A stretch of DNA of 64,000 bases from Leptolyngbya sp. CCY15150 (GTDB lineage: Bacteria > Cyanobacteriota > Cyanobacteriia > RECH01): positions 186,001 to 250,000 of the forward strand of contig NZ_JACSWB010000207.1 in NCBI RefSeq assembly GCF_016888135.1, given 5' to 3'. The position numbers and the translations under genes are program-made. The first letter of the stretch is position 1; each line of letters opens with the position of its first letter. The notes beneath the pieces were generated by a model. That model did no database searches and was not told where the DNA came from. It worked only from the letters and a program-made list of their open reading frames with translations. This document shows positions 46,933 to 55,290 of this stretch, one piece after another.

Positions 46933-48072
46933 ATGTTGAATCCGTTTACATCACTGGTTCGAAGCCAGGTTTGGCATTGTATGAACCACGGGCTGCTGCG
47001 CCGGACGGTCAGTGCGATCGCCCTTGCTGCGGTGATCCTCTGCACAACCCTAGGGCTACCAAGTGCGGCCCAGGCCCTGCCGCCCGGTAATGCCATCACC
47101 GATGGTCGCGCCCTGTTGCGCTACGCCTTGCCCATTGACAATGAGCCGGTGCGCACCCTGCAATCTAGCATCGAGGATATTTCAGAAGCACTCCGGGGCC
47201 GCCGCCGCCTCAGCTCGGTGAACACGAACTTAATTCGGGCAGAGCGAATTTTGGATCGGGCCGATGACAAGCTCCTGCCCAGCGTGCGCAGCGATAAACA
47301 AGCCGAAGCCCAAGCCTTAGTAGCTGGCATCAAAGATGATATTGGTCGCTTGCGGGAGGCGATCGATACCAAAGATAAATCAGCCATCTGGGATGGACGC
47401 ACCGCCATTCTCGACAAAGTTGGTCTGCTGGAAGAAGATATGGTGCAGGCCTTTCCCTTTGAAGTGCCCGCCGAGTATAGCCACCTAGCGCAGCTCAAGG
47501 GTCGGGCTACGTTAGAGGTCACCACCACCCAAGGCAGTCTCACCATGGTGGCAGATGGCTACAACGCGCCGGTGACGGCGGGTAACTTCGTCGATTTGGT
47601 GCAGCGTGGCTTCTACGACGGCTTGCCCTTCACCCGCGCCGAAGATTTCTACGTGGTGCAGGTGGGTGATCCACCAGGCCCAGACGAAGGTTTCATGGAT
47701 CCCACCACCGGTGCCTACCGCGCCATTCCCCTAGAGGTGATGGTGGAAGGAGATTCTGAGCCGGTTTACGGTGTCACCCTAGAAGATGCTGGACGCTTTT
47801 TAGATCAGCCGGTGTTGCCTTTCTCGTCCTACGGCACGGTAGCCATGGCCCGTCCGGGGGATGAGCCCAACGGTGCATCATCTCAGTTCTTCTTCTTCCT
47901 GTTTGAGCCAGAATTGACGCCAGCGGGGCTCAACCTGCTCGATGGCCGCTACGCCGTCTTTGGCTATGTCGTCGATAACAAGGAAGTGCTGGGCAAGTTG
48001 AAGCCCGGCGACTCCATTGAGTCCATTCGCGTGGTGGATGGCTTAGACAACTTCATCCCGCCCCAAGCCTAA
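46933..48072 (+). CDS. Lumenal/periplasmic cyclophilin PPIase (CYP38/TLP40 type)
   Basis: 379 residues. A signal peptide spans ~15-50 (SAIALAAVILCTTLGLPSAAQA), then a helical domain (60-165) with DEPVRTLQSSIEDISEALRG-like segments, then a cyclophilin-type domain (~190-375) with TTQGSLTMVADGYNAPVTAGNFVDLVQRGFYDGL, LPFSSYGTVAMARPGDEPNGASSQFFFFLF and LLDGRYAVFGYVVDN. The split helical-plus-cyclophilin layout is that of plant CYP38/TLP40, needed for photosystem II assembly, and its cyanobacterial counterparts. Catalytic activity is uncertain in that subfamily. It is divergent from efp with a ~275-bp gap; no operon partner. Confidence 0.88.
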   Translation: MLNPFTSLVRSQVWHCMNHGLLRRTVSAIALAAVILCTTLGLPSAAQALPPGNAITDGRALLRYALPIDNEPVRTLQSSIEDISEALRGRRRLSSVNTNLIRAERILDRADDKLLPSVRSDKQAEAQALVAGIKDDIGRLREAIDTKDKSAIWDGRTAILDKVGLLEEDMVQAFPFEVPAEYSHLAQLKGRATLEVTTTQGSLTMVADGYNAPVTAGNFVDLVQRGFYDGLPFTRAEDFYVVQVGDPPGPDEGFMDPTTGAYRAIPLEVMVEGDSEPVYGVTLEDAGRFLDQPVLPFSSYGTVAMARPGDEPNGASSQFFFFLFEPELTPAGLNLLDGRYAVFGYVVDNKEVLGKLKPGDSIESIRVVDGLDNFIPPQA

Positions 48073-48162
48073 GAGCTAGCTCCACCCCTCGGTTCGCCCC
48101 CTCGCTCCCATACCGCCAAAGTAAGGGTGGGGGGCGATCGCTCGGGTACCAGTCCTGACGTC

Positions 48163-48191
48163 GGGTACTGCTAGGCGTAGCCGTAACGCGC
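48163..48191. repeat. Dispersed repeat B, copy 2
   Basis: 29 bp matching the copy at 29868-29896 with two mismatches, in the gap downstream of the CYP38-like gene. AACGC-rich sequence continues to 48225. Confidence 0.65.
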
Positions 48192-48363
48192 CATCTTGCA
48201 AGACTTTGCTGCATTACGCCATCGCTAAGACCTCTGCCATGGGGGCGCATCTTCAGGAAGCCCCACCATGACCGATCAGACCATCCGACGAGAGCATGAG
48301 GATTTGACCACCGGCTTTCCCATCAGAGAAAAAAGGCGAGGGGCGATCGCTACCCTCCTGCCT

Positions 48364-49287
48364 CTAGTCTGGGCGAATCGACTCTAGCTTCAGGGTTTCG
48401 GGCACCCGCACGAAGTGGGGCGTATGCACATAGGGCTGGTGCAATAGAATCAGCTGCGCCAAGGTTTGTTTCAACTGCGGACGCGGTACGATCGCATCGA
48501 CGAAGCCGTGGGTGAGCAAATATTCCGCCGTTTGGAAGTCCTCCGGCAGTTTCTCCCGCAGGGTTTGTTCTACGACTCGCCGTCCGGCAAAGCCAATCAG
48601 CGCCTTGGGTTCCGCCAAAATAATGTCCCCCAGCATGGCAAAGCTCGCCGTGACGCCGCCGGTGGTGGGATGGGTGAGCACGGGCACATAAAGCAGCCCC
48701 GCCTCGCGGTGAAATTCTAGGGCACCGGAAATTTTCGCCATTTGCATGAGGCTGAGCATTCCCTCCTGCATACGCGCCCCGCCGGAGGTGCAGATAATCA
48801 CTACGGGCAAGCGTTCGCGGGTGCCGCGTTCAATCAATCGGGTGAGTTTTTCGCCCACCACAGACCCCATACTGCCGCCCATGAAGCGAAAGTCCATAAC
48901 GCCAAGGACAATGGGCAGGCTGTCGAGCTGACCAATACCGGTTTGCACCGCATCAAGCAGGCCGGTTTTTTCCTGGGTTTCTCGAACGCGATCGCGATAG
49001 GCCTTGCGATCGCGGAATTCTAGGGGATCACCGGGGCGGAGGTCTTCATCGAGGGGTGTCCAGGTGCCGGGATCAATGAGCTGCTGAATGCGATCGTCGC
49101 TGAAAATGCGAATGTGGTGTCCACATTCTGGACAGACCATGCAATTGGCTCGTAAATCTTTGGTGTAGGTGAGAACACCGCAGGCTTCACACTTGTTCCA
49201 TAGCCCATCGGCAATCTCGCGTTCTTGGCGATCCTTGCTAATAGGTTCTGATTTCCGCCGATTTGCAAACCAATCGAATAAAGACAT
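48364..49287 (-). CDS. accD: Acetyl-CoA carboxylase carboxyltransferase subunit beta
   Basis: Transfers carboxybiotin CO2 to acetyl-CoA, with AccA. The 307-residue protein has the N-terminal zinc finger ([24 protein letters not shown], residues ~34-57) and the crotonase-like core with [18 protein letters not shown] near 130, [21 protein letters not shown] near 165 and [15 protein letters not shown] near 206. Start MSLFDWF is canonical. A tandem 14-bp repeat lies upstream. accA is not in the window. Confidence 0.97.
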   Translation of the reverse strand: MSLFDWFANRRKSEPISKDRQEREIADGLWNKCEACGVLTYTKDLRANCMVCPECGHHIRIFSDDRIQQLIDPGTWTPLDEDLRPGDPLEFRDRKAYRDRVRETQEKTGLLDAVQTGIGQLDSLPIVLGVMDFRFMGGSMGSVVGEKLTRLIERGTRERLPVVIICTSGGARMQEGMLSLMQMAKISGALEFHREAGLLYVPVLTHPTTGGVTASFAMLGDIILAEPKALIGFAGRRVVEQTLREKLPEDFQTAEYLLTHGFVDAIVPRPQLKQTLAQLILLHQPYVHTPHFVRVPETLKLESIRPD

Positions 49288-49341
49288 GGAAATTCCACTT
49301 ATGACTCAGTAAAGGGTTTAATCCAACAGGATTAGATAGAA

Positions 49342-49369
49342 GCTTGAAAACGGTTGCTTGAAAACGGTT
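49342..49369 (-). repeat. Tandem 14-bp repeat upstream of accD
   Basis: GCTTGAAAACGGTT occurs twice back to back at 49342-49355 and 49356-49369 (read on plus), 55-82 bp upstream of the accD start on the minus strand, just beside a possible -10 TATCTAAT. It is a candidate operator. Confidence 0.7.
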
Positions 49370-49406
49370 GATTTTATAACAATGACATGATCTGGCGGAC
49401 AGCCGG

Positions 49407-49640
49407 TTAGGAGAACTCCCACCCATCTGCCCCCTCCTCCTCTTCCACAGGGCTGAGGAGCAGGAGAGCCGTCCATTGATCTTGGGCGCGCACCTGCAAG
49501 ACAGCCGGGGTGCTGCAGCCAAAGTGGGGAGCAATGCCCTGGTTTAAGACCCGGGATGGAATTTGGTGGGCGGTCAGGATTTGATGCATCAGGTCGGCTT
49601 CCCAGCGAGTCCCGGTGGTTTTTAGGGTGATCCAGGTCAC
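49407..49640 (-). CDS. Small DUF2007-like protein
   Basis: 77 residues: TLKTTGTRWEADLMHQILTAHQIPSRVLNQG, then PAVLQVRAQDQWTALLLLSP. The order helix over strand with WEADLMHQIL ... AHQIPS resembles the short alpha/beta DUF2007 'putative signal-transducing' fold, but the match is weak. The C-terminus is acidic (VEEEEGADGWEFS). GTG start at 49640, no ribosome site seen. It lies 119 bp beyond the accD start, same strand. Confidence 0.55.
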   Translation of the reverse strand: MTWITLKTTGTRWEADLMHQILTAHQIPSRVLNQGIAPHFGCSTPAVLQVRAQDQWTALLLLSPVEEEEGADGWEFS

Positions 49641-49783
49641 AGCGAGTTAGGGATAATCTTATCAAAGCACGCAGAGGAACCTGCATGATGGCTTCATCAT
49701 TATCAATGATGGATGAAGATTACATCAAGCCGTGGGTATTTAAAGTCATCTAAGTAGCATGGTTCCTCAGACGGCAGGCAGGT

Positions 49784-50638
49784 CTAAAAGGTGTCGAGCC
49801 CTGGCAGGATGAGGGACGGGAAGAACAGGTGAACATAGCCCTGAATCAGGCTTTGACCCACAAACAGCGCCAGCACGGCCCCGATCGCTAAAAAGGGGCC
49901 GAAGGGCATCGGCTGGTCTCGGTTTAATAATCCCAGGGCGATCGCTCCCCCACCGGCGAAGGCTCCAATGGCACAGGCGAGAAAACTGGCAAGCAGCAGC
50001 AGCTTCCAGCCCAGGAAAGCTCCCATCATAGCGGCCAGCTTGGCATCGCCACCACCCATGGCCGCCCGCCCGAAGGCTGCTGATCCAAGAATGGTGATCG
50101 TATCAAAGAGCCAGATGCCCAACACCGCCGCGCCAATGCCACCCATCAGGTACAGGGCCACGCCGCTCCAGCTTTGGGTGAGCATCCAGCCTAGGCTAGC
50201 TTGGAACACAAGACCCACCACCAGACCAGACTGGGTGAGCGGATTGGGCAGGGTCATGGTGTCCCAGTCGATTAACGATAGGGAGATTAGCCAACTAATG
50301 AAAGCCCAGTAGCCGAGGGTTTGCCAGGAGACGCCATACACGATGAAGGTGAGGAGAAATAGCAGGCCGGTTCCAGCTTCCACAAGGGGATAGCGAAGGG
50401 CGATCGCACTCTTGCAGTAGCGGCATTTACCCCGCAGCCACAGCCAGCCGAGCACCGGCACATTGTCGTAGGCCTTGAGGCGGTTCAGGCAGTGGGGACA
50501 GCGGGACGGGGGAAACAGCAGGGATAGCCCAGCCGGGATGCGGTAAATCACCACGTTCAAAAAGCTGCCAATGCAGCAGCCTAGGGCTAGAGCTAACCCA
50601 TATCCCACCACCATTGCCATCCATTCCATCAGCAGCAT
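49784..50638 (-). CDS. pilD: Prepilin peptidase / N-methyltransferase
   Basis: Membrane aspartyl protease that cleaves the leader of type IV pilins and pseudopilins and, in full-length forms, N-methylates them. The 284-residue protein has eight hydrophobic segments, the cytosolic zinc-type cysteines CPHC ... CRYC (near 47 and 72) and both catalytic Asp motifs, IDWDTMTLPN near 122 and AAMGGGDAKLAAM near 192 (GGGDAK). Methylation-domain CXXC pairs being present supports the full bifunctional form. ATG at 50638. Confidence 0.93.
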   Translation of the reverse strand: MLLMEWMAMVVGYGLALALGCCIGSFLNVVIYRIPAGLSLLFPPSRCPHCLNRLKAYDNVPVLGWLWLRGKCRYCKSAIALRYPLVEAGTGLLFLLTFIVYGVSWQTLGYWAFISWLISLSLIDWDTMTLPNPLTQSGLVVGLVFQASLGWMLTQSWSGVALYLMGGIGAAVLGIWLFDTITILGSAAFGRAAMGGGDAKLAAMMGAFLGWKLLLLASFLACAIGAFAGGGAIALGLLNRDQPMPFGPFLAIGAVLALFVGQSLIQGYVHLFFPSLILPGLDTF

Positions 50639-50817
50639 GGGCCAACCCTTTCCTACGCTAGATTCCTAAACGTTCTACCCGTAACATCCACGCTCATTCT
50701 AAACATCCATCTCAGTGGGAGGAGGTAGCGATTGGCAAGCTTTCCAACATTGATCCATACTCCAATCCTGATGAGAAGAGAGTTGCGCGACGTTGAAACC
50801 CGGCAAGTTTCTAGAGT

Positions 50818-50853
50818 CCACCAACTTAGCCACCAACTTAGCCACCGACTTAG
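50818..50853. repeat. 12-bp tandem repeat at the exporter 3' end
   Basis: CCACC(A/G)ACTTAG occurs three times back to back on the plus strand (starting 50818, 50830, 50842). The third copy supplies the TAA stop codon of the exporter gene at 50850-50852 on the minus strand. Confidence 0.8.
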
Positions 50854-53420
50854 ACAGACGCCTGCTGACGTTGATAGAGCGACCAGTAGAGCCCCTTTTG
50901 CTGGATCAGAGAATCGTGGGTGCCCCGTTCTACCACCACCCCTTTCTCCATCGCCAGAATCAAGTCCGCCCGTTTGAGCGGCGCAAAGCGGTGGGCGATC
51001 AGGAAGACGGTACGATTTTCTGACACCCGCTTTAGGTTTTCCAGCACCTGCTGTTCGGTTTCGGCATCCAGGTTGCTGGTGGCTTCATCCAAAATCAAAA
51101 TCGGTGCCTTGGAGATGAACAGGCGCGCTAGGGTAATGCGCTGCCGCTGTCCGCCGGAGAGAGAGGTTCCCCGTTCTCCCACGTTGGTTTCATAGCCGTA
51201 GGGCAGGTCAGAAATGAAGTCATGGGCCACGGCCATGCGAGCCGCTTCCACCACCTCCTCGGCAGATACATCGGGGTTGCCCAGCATGATGTTTTCCACC
51301 ACGGTGCCGTTGAACAGGAAGTCTTCCTGCAGCACCACGGCAATTTGCGATCGCAGAGAAGCCAAATCTGCGCTCTTCACATCAAAGCCATCAATGGAAA
51401 TCCGCCCGCCTTCGGGGAGATAGAGCCGCTGAATCAGCTTAGACAGGGTGCTCTTGCCCGAGCCACTGCGCCCGACTAAGCCCACAAACATGCCTGGCTC
51501 CACGTTGAAGGACACCCCACGCAAAATTGGTTCTTGATCGCTCTGGTAGCGGAAAAACACTTGCTCGAAAGCCACTTCACCTTTTAAGGGCGGCAGCATA
51601 AGCCCCGTACCAGGCTCTGCCTCGGGAGGCACATTGAGAATATCGCCGATGCGATCCACCGCCAGCAGCACCTGCTGCAGGTTTTGCCAAAGCTGGACAA
51701 GGCGCAGCAGGGGAGCAGTGACCCGTCCCGATAGCATCTGGAAGGCTACCAATTGCCCAATGGTGAACTGCTGATCAATCACCAGCTTGGCCCCAAACCA
51801 GAGGATCAGCAGGGAGGATAGGCTGGTGAAGAAGTCGCCAATGTGGTTGCTGATATTGGCTGTGGTGGTGGCCTTGAAGCCGGTGCGGATGAAGCGAGCG
51901 TAGAGCCCTTCCCAGCGATCGCGGGAGGTTTTCTCGGCAGCATGAGCTTTGATGGAATGGATCCCGGTAATCGTTTCTACCAAGAACGACTGGCTGTCGG
52001 CACTACGGTTGAAGGTTTCGTTGAGCCAGTTTCGCAGGATGGGGGTGGCCACCAGGGTGAGAATGATAAACAGGGGAATCACCGCTAGGGCTACGCCGGT
52101 GAGGATGACGCTGTAGTAGAACATCACCACCAGGTAGACCACGGAGAAGATGCTGTCGAGGATGACGGTGAGCGCCGTGCTGGTGAGAAACTGCCGGATT
52201 TCCTCCAGCTCCTGCACCCGCGCCACGGTATCCCCCACCCGGCGGGCTTCAAAGTAGGCCAGGGGGAGGCGTAGCAAATGACGGAAAAGCTGGGCCGACA
52301 GGCTCAAGTCCAGTCGGTTGGTGGTGTGGGTGAAGATGAACATACGCAGCCCCCCCAGCAGGGACTCGAAGACCCCAATACTCAGGAGAGCGATCGCCAT
52401 CACATCCAACGTTGGGATGCTTTCCTGCACCATCACCTTGTCGATAATCACCTGGGTGATAATCGGTGTGCCTAGGCCCAGGAGCTGCAGCGTAAAGGAA
52501 GCTAGCAGAACTTCGCCCAAGAGCTTGCGGTAGCGCATCACCGCTGGCAAAAACCAGGTGAGGTTAAAGCGATCCTGCTTTTGGATCAGCTCCACCTGCC
52601 AGAGAATCCCGTCCCAGGCCTCTTCCACCATGGCGCGGGGCAGGCTTTCGCAGCTTTGGTTGGGCGATAGGGGATGGCCGATGACCAAGCGATCGCCCCG
52701 TACCTCATACACCATCACCCACTCGGTGTCATTCCAGAGCATCAGGGCCGGCAGGGTGAGAGTATGTAAATCTGACCACTGGGCTAGGAGCACCCGCCGC
52801 AGATGCAGCCCCAGCTTCTCCGCCGCCGTCACCACATCCTTAGGACGTTGACCACGGAGCTGGCGCTGCACCCACTCTAGGCGAGTGGGCACCTGTAGAT
52901 ACTGGGCTGCCATCGTCAAACTGGCCGCAGCGGTATTCAGAGCCTGCACGAAGGGATAGCCCGCCACCGGTTGGGGCTTGCCGGATACATTGGGCTGATA
53001 TTGCGATCGCAGCGATCGCCAAAATTGCTGCAGTTCTGTCGCTCGGTCTACCGTGCCTGTTGGCATGGTGCCATTGGGGGACGAGGCTTGGGTGAGGTCT
53101 TTCCAGAGCCGACTGTCCCAGGTGAGCACCGAAACGGTTTTACTAGCCGCCCGCGCCTTCCATTGATCCGACAGTTCTGGTAGCTCGCCAAACCAGTCCC
53201 CCGCTTTCAGCAGCACCGACTTGCCGTCATTGGGAACCAAGCGCACATTGCCCGAGAGTACTAAGTATTGCTTTCCTAAGCTCTCCGTTGCCCAAATGAC
53301 TTCTCCGAGGCTAAAGGTCTGCACCTCGGCCTGCTGCTTGATTGAAATTTGCTCATCCGGACTCAGCCAACAGAGAGGTGGCTTAGCCCAGTCAAGATTC
53401 AACACATCGTTCGTCGTCAT
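50850..53420 (-). CDS. ABC exporter with cNMP-binding and C39-like domains
   Basis: 856 residues, three parts. An N-terminal cyclic-nucleotide-binding fold (~25-120; QYLVLSGNVRLVPNDGKSV, then LKAGDWFGELPEL). A C39 peptidase-like domain (~150-280) that lacks its catalytic residues: the Cys position in QALNTAAASLTM is Ala and the His position in TEWVMVYEV is Trp. A type-1 exporter with six helices (~310-590) and a nucleotide-binding domain with Walker A GRSGSGKST near 650, LSGGQRQR near 757 and [13 protein letters not shown] near 776. This layout is of type I secretion permease/ATPases where the dead C39 domain docks substrates. ATG at 53420 preferred over a TTG 39 bp upstream. It follows a PpiC-like gene by ~120 bp. 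Confidence 0.9.
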   Translation of the reverse strand: MTTNDVLNLDWAKPPLCWLSPDEQISIKQQAEVQTFSLGEVIWATESLGKQYLVLSGNVRLVPNDGKSVLLKAGDWFGELPELSDQWKARAASKTVSVLTWDSRLWKDLTQASSPNGTMPTGTVDRATELQQFWRSLRSQYQPNVSGKPQPVAGYPFVQALNTAAASLTMAAQYLQVPTRLEWVQRQLRGQRPKDVVTAAEKLGLHLRRVLLAQWSDLHTLTLPALMLWNDTEWVMVYEVRGDRLVIGHPLSPNQSCESLPRAMVEEAWDGILWQVELIQKQDRFNLTWFLPAVMRYRKLLGEVLLASFTLQLLGLGTPIITQVIIDKVMVQESIPTLDVMAIALLSIGVFESLLGGLRMFIFTHTTNRLDLSLSAQLFRHLLRLPLAYFEARRVGDTVARVQELEEIRQFLTSTALTVILDSIFSVVYLVVMFYYSVILTGVALAVIPLFIILTLVATPILRNWLNETFNRSADSQSFLVETITGIHSIKAHAAEKTSRDRWEGLYARFIRTGFKATTTANISNHIGDFFTSLSSLLILWFGAKLVIDQQFTIGQLVAFQMLSGRVTAPLLRLVQLWQNLQQVLLAVDRIGDILNVPPEAEPGTGLMLPPLKGEVAFEQVFFRYQSDQEPILRGVSFNVEPGMFVGLVGRSGSGKSTLSKLIQRLYLPEGGRISIDGFDVKSADLASLRSQIAVVLQEDFLFNGTVVENIMLGNPDVSAEEVVEAARMAVAHDFISDLPYGYETNVGERGTSLSGGQRQRITLARLFISKAPILILDEATSNLDAETEQQVLENLKRVSENRTVFLIAHRFAPLKRADLILAMEKGVVVERGTHDSLIQQKGLYWSLYQRQQASV

Positions 53421-53543
53421 GCGAGGGTCTCGGAGGGGAACTAGGGCAAGGAGGGGCAACTCAAGGAGCGATCGCTCCTAAGCATAACTATCAGAATGGG
53501 ATACCAGAATAGCTTGCTGGTGGCTGGCAATCAAACCCTAGGG

Positions 53544-54323
53544 CTAGGTCTCGCTAGCGTCATCGAGCTGGAGCTTAATGGGCAGCACCTGCATTTTTTC
53601 CACCAGCCACTGTTCAAACAACTCATCTTGTAGACTTGCTTGAAGCTGCGGATCACTGAGGGTTGCGTATAAAAATTCTTCGATGCGGAAGAGCCCCCAG
53701 CGCTCCTCTAGCCCTATGGGCCCGACAATATCGCCCACCTTGGCAGTATCGATCGCTGCCCGCAGCAGATCCGGCATGGTGCCGCGACTGACCGGGCCCA
53801 CCATACCGTTGACAATCTTGTCGTCGGTGAGAGAATACTCCCGTGCCAAGTGCTCAAAGGTGGCTGTCTCCTCCAAAATCTGGGTCTTCAGCTCATCCGC
53901 GACGTCTTTGTCGTCCACAATAATACGGGACAAAACCACCCGGTCTAGGAAAATCTTGCGCTCAATAAAATATTCCTGCAGCTTCGGCTCGGTGACCAGC
54001 TCCCGCAACTTGCGCATTCGGAAGCTCTGGGACACTTGGGCGTGGAACGCTTCATAATTAAGGCCATTGCTGGTTAGCCAGTCTTGAAACGCCTGGGAGT
54101 CACTCAACTGGCGCTCTAGGCGAAAGTCAATAATGGTCTGCTCAATGGTAGCGGCATTGATCTTGAGATCCTCGGCCCGTTCCTTCAACTGACGTTCTAG
54201 AACAAACTGGCGCAGGATCTCACCGATAAATCCGTCAAACTTGCGTCCAGCCTGGAGATACCGAACAGCCTGGGTGATGGTAATCGGCTCATCGTCGATC
54301 GTTAGAAACGGTTCAAATGCCAT
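53544..54323 (-). CDS. PpiC-type peptidylprolyl isomerase (parvulin-like)
   Basis: 259 residues. The N-terminal ~100 residues form a SurA-like helical region (ITITQAVRYLQAGRKFDGF; FVLERQLKERAEDLKINAA). A parvulin-type domain follows (~120-220) with VVLSRIIVDDKDVADEL, LAREYSLTDDKIVNGMVGPVSRGTMP and VGDIVGPIGLEERWGLFRIEEF. No signal peptide, so it probably acts in the cytoplasm. ATG at 54323; the frame extends nine residues to a GTG. It lies directly upstream of the cNMP-C39-like exporter, same strand, so a role in folding an exported substrate is plausible but unproven. Confidence 0.85.
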   Translation of the reverse strand: MAFEPFLTIDDEPITITQAVRYLQAGRKFDGFIGEILRQFVLERQLKERAEDLKINAATIEQTIIDFRLERQLSDSQAFQDWLTSNGLNYEAFHAQVSQSFRMRKLRELVTEPKLQEYFIERKIFLDRVVLSRIIVDDKDVADELKTQILEETATFEHLAREYSLTDDKIVNGMVGPVSRGTMPDLLRAAIDTAKVGDIVGPIGLEERWGLFRIEEFLYATLSDPQLQASLQDELFEQWLVEKMQVLPIKLQLDDASET

Positions 54324-54516
54324 AAATCCTAGAAGTATAACGATCAGCACCCCCTATTATGCCCAAATCCTTTCCATTTCAGTCAGATGGATTACAGCAC
54401 ATTAAGGAAGGCGATCGCCCCTCCCCATCCTCAATCAGCCAGGAAGACTGGCTAAAACGAAGTCGTTATGACTATGATATAGAGATTGAAACCAGTAGCC
54501 CAGAGGAGGTGTGTGG

Positions 54517-55290
54517 ATGGATCATGTGATGCAGGGATTTCTGGCCAGTTTGCTGGCAGGGTTGGGGACGGCGCTGGGAGCTTTACCCGTGCTGTTTGCC
54601 GTGAATTTGACCCAGCGACTGCAGGCGGTACTTTTAGGCATCGGTGGCGGCATTATGCTGGCAGCAACCTCCTTTTCGCTGCTAGTGCCGGGTAAGGATG
54701 CAGCGATCGCCCTGGGATTTCCCCAAACCCATGCGGCCTTGATCATGGTGACAGGCATGTTGCTGGGGGGTGGCTTCCTCTGGTTTGCCCACAATTACTT
54801 TCCCCATGAGCATTTCTTCAAAGGCAGGGAAGGGCCTCAAAAGCAGCACCTGAAGCAGATTTGGCTCTTTGTGATTGCGATCGCCCTGCATAACCTACCG
54901 GAGGGTTTGGCTGTAGGCGTTGCGTTTGGGGCCGAGGATACCACCACGGCGACGGCCTTGGCCTTGGGCATTGGGCTGCAAAATATTCCTGAAGGTCTGG
55001 TTGTTGCCCTGGCCCTGCGGGAGTTGGGCTATGCCCGATCCTATGCCATTGGTGTGTCCACGATGACAGGCTTATTGGAGCCCATCGGCGGTCTTTTCGG
55101 CGCGGCGGTGGTGTCGGTGTCCCAGCCCTTACTGCCATGGGGGATGGCCTTTGCGGCAGGAGCCATGCTGTTTGTGATTGTGGATGAAATTATCCCCGAG
55201 GTCAGCAACAAGGGCTGGGATCAAGAGGGAACAGTGGGAGCCATGATTGGCTTTGTGGTCATGATGTTTTTGGATGTGGCGTTGGGTTAA
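54517..55290 (+). CDS. ZIP family metal transporter
   Basis: 257 residues with about eight helices. The ZIP signature is clear: HNLPEGLAVGVAFG near 128-141 in helix IV and NIPEGLVVALALRELG near 158-173 in helix V, with a histidine-containing loop (FPHEHFFKGREGPQKQH) between earlier helices. It should take up zinc or a related divalent ion. The ATG at 54517 follows GAGGAGGT (54503-54510) by six bases and is preferred over the GTG at 54511. Its last 32 bp overlap the FAD oxidoreductase on the other strand. Confidence 0.92.
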   Translation: MDHVMQGFLASLLAGLGTALGALPVLFAVNLTQRLQAVLLGIGGGIMLAATSFSLLVPGKDAAIALGFPQTHAALIMVTGMLLGGGFLWFAHNYFPHEHFFKGREGPQKQHLKQIWLFVIAIALHNLPEGLAVGVAFGAEDTTTATALALGIGLQNIPEGLVVALALRELGYARSYAIGVSTMTGLLEPIGGLFGAAVVSVSQPLLPWGMAFAAGAMLFVIVDEIIPEVSNKGWDQEGTVGAMIGFVVMMFLDVALG

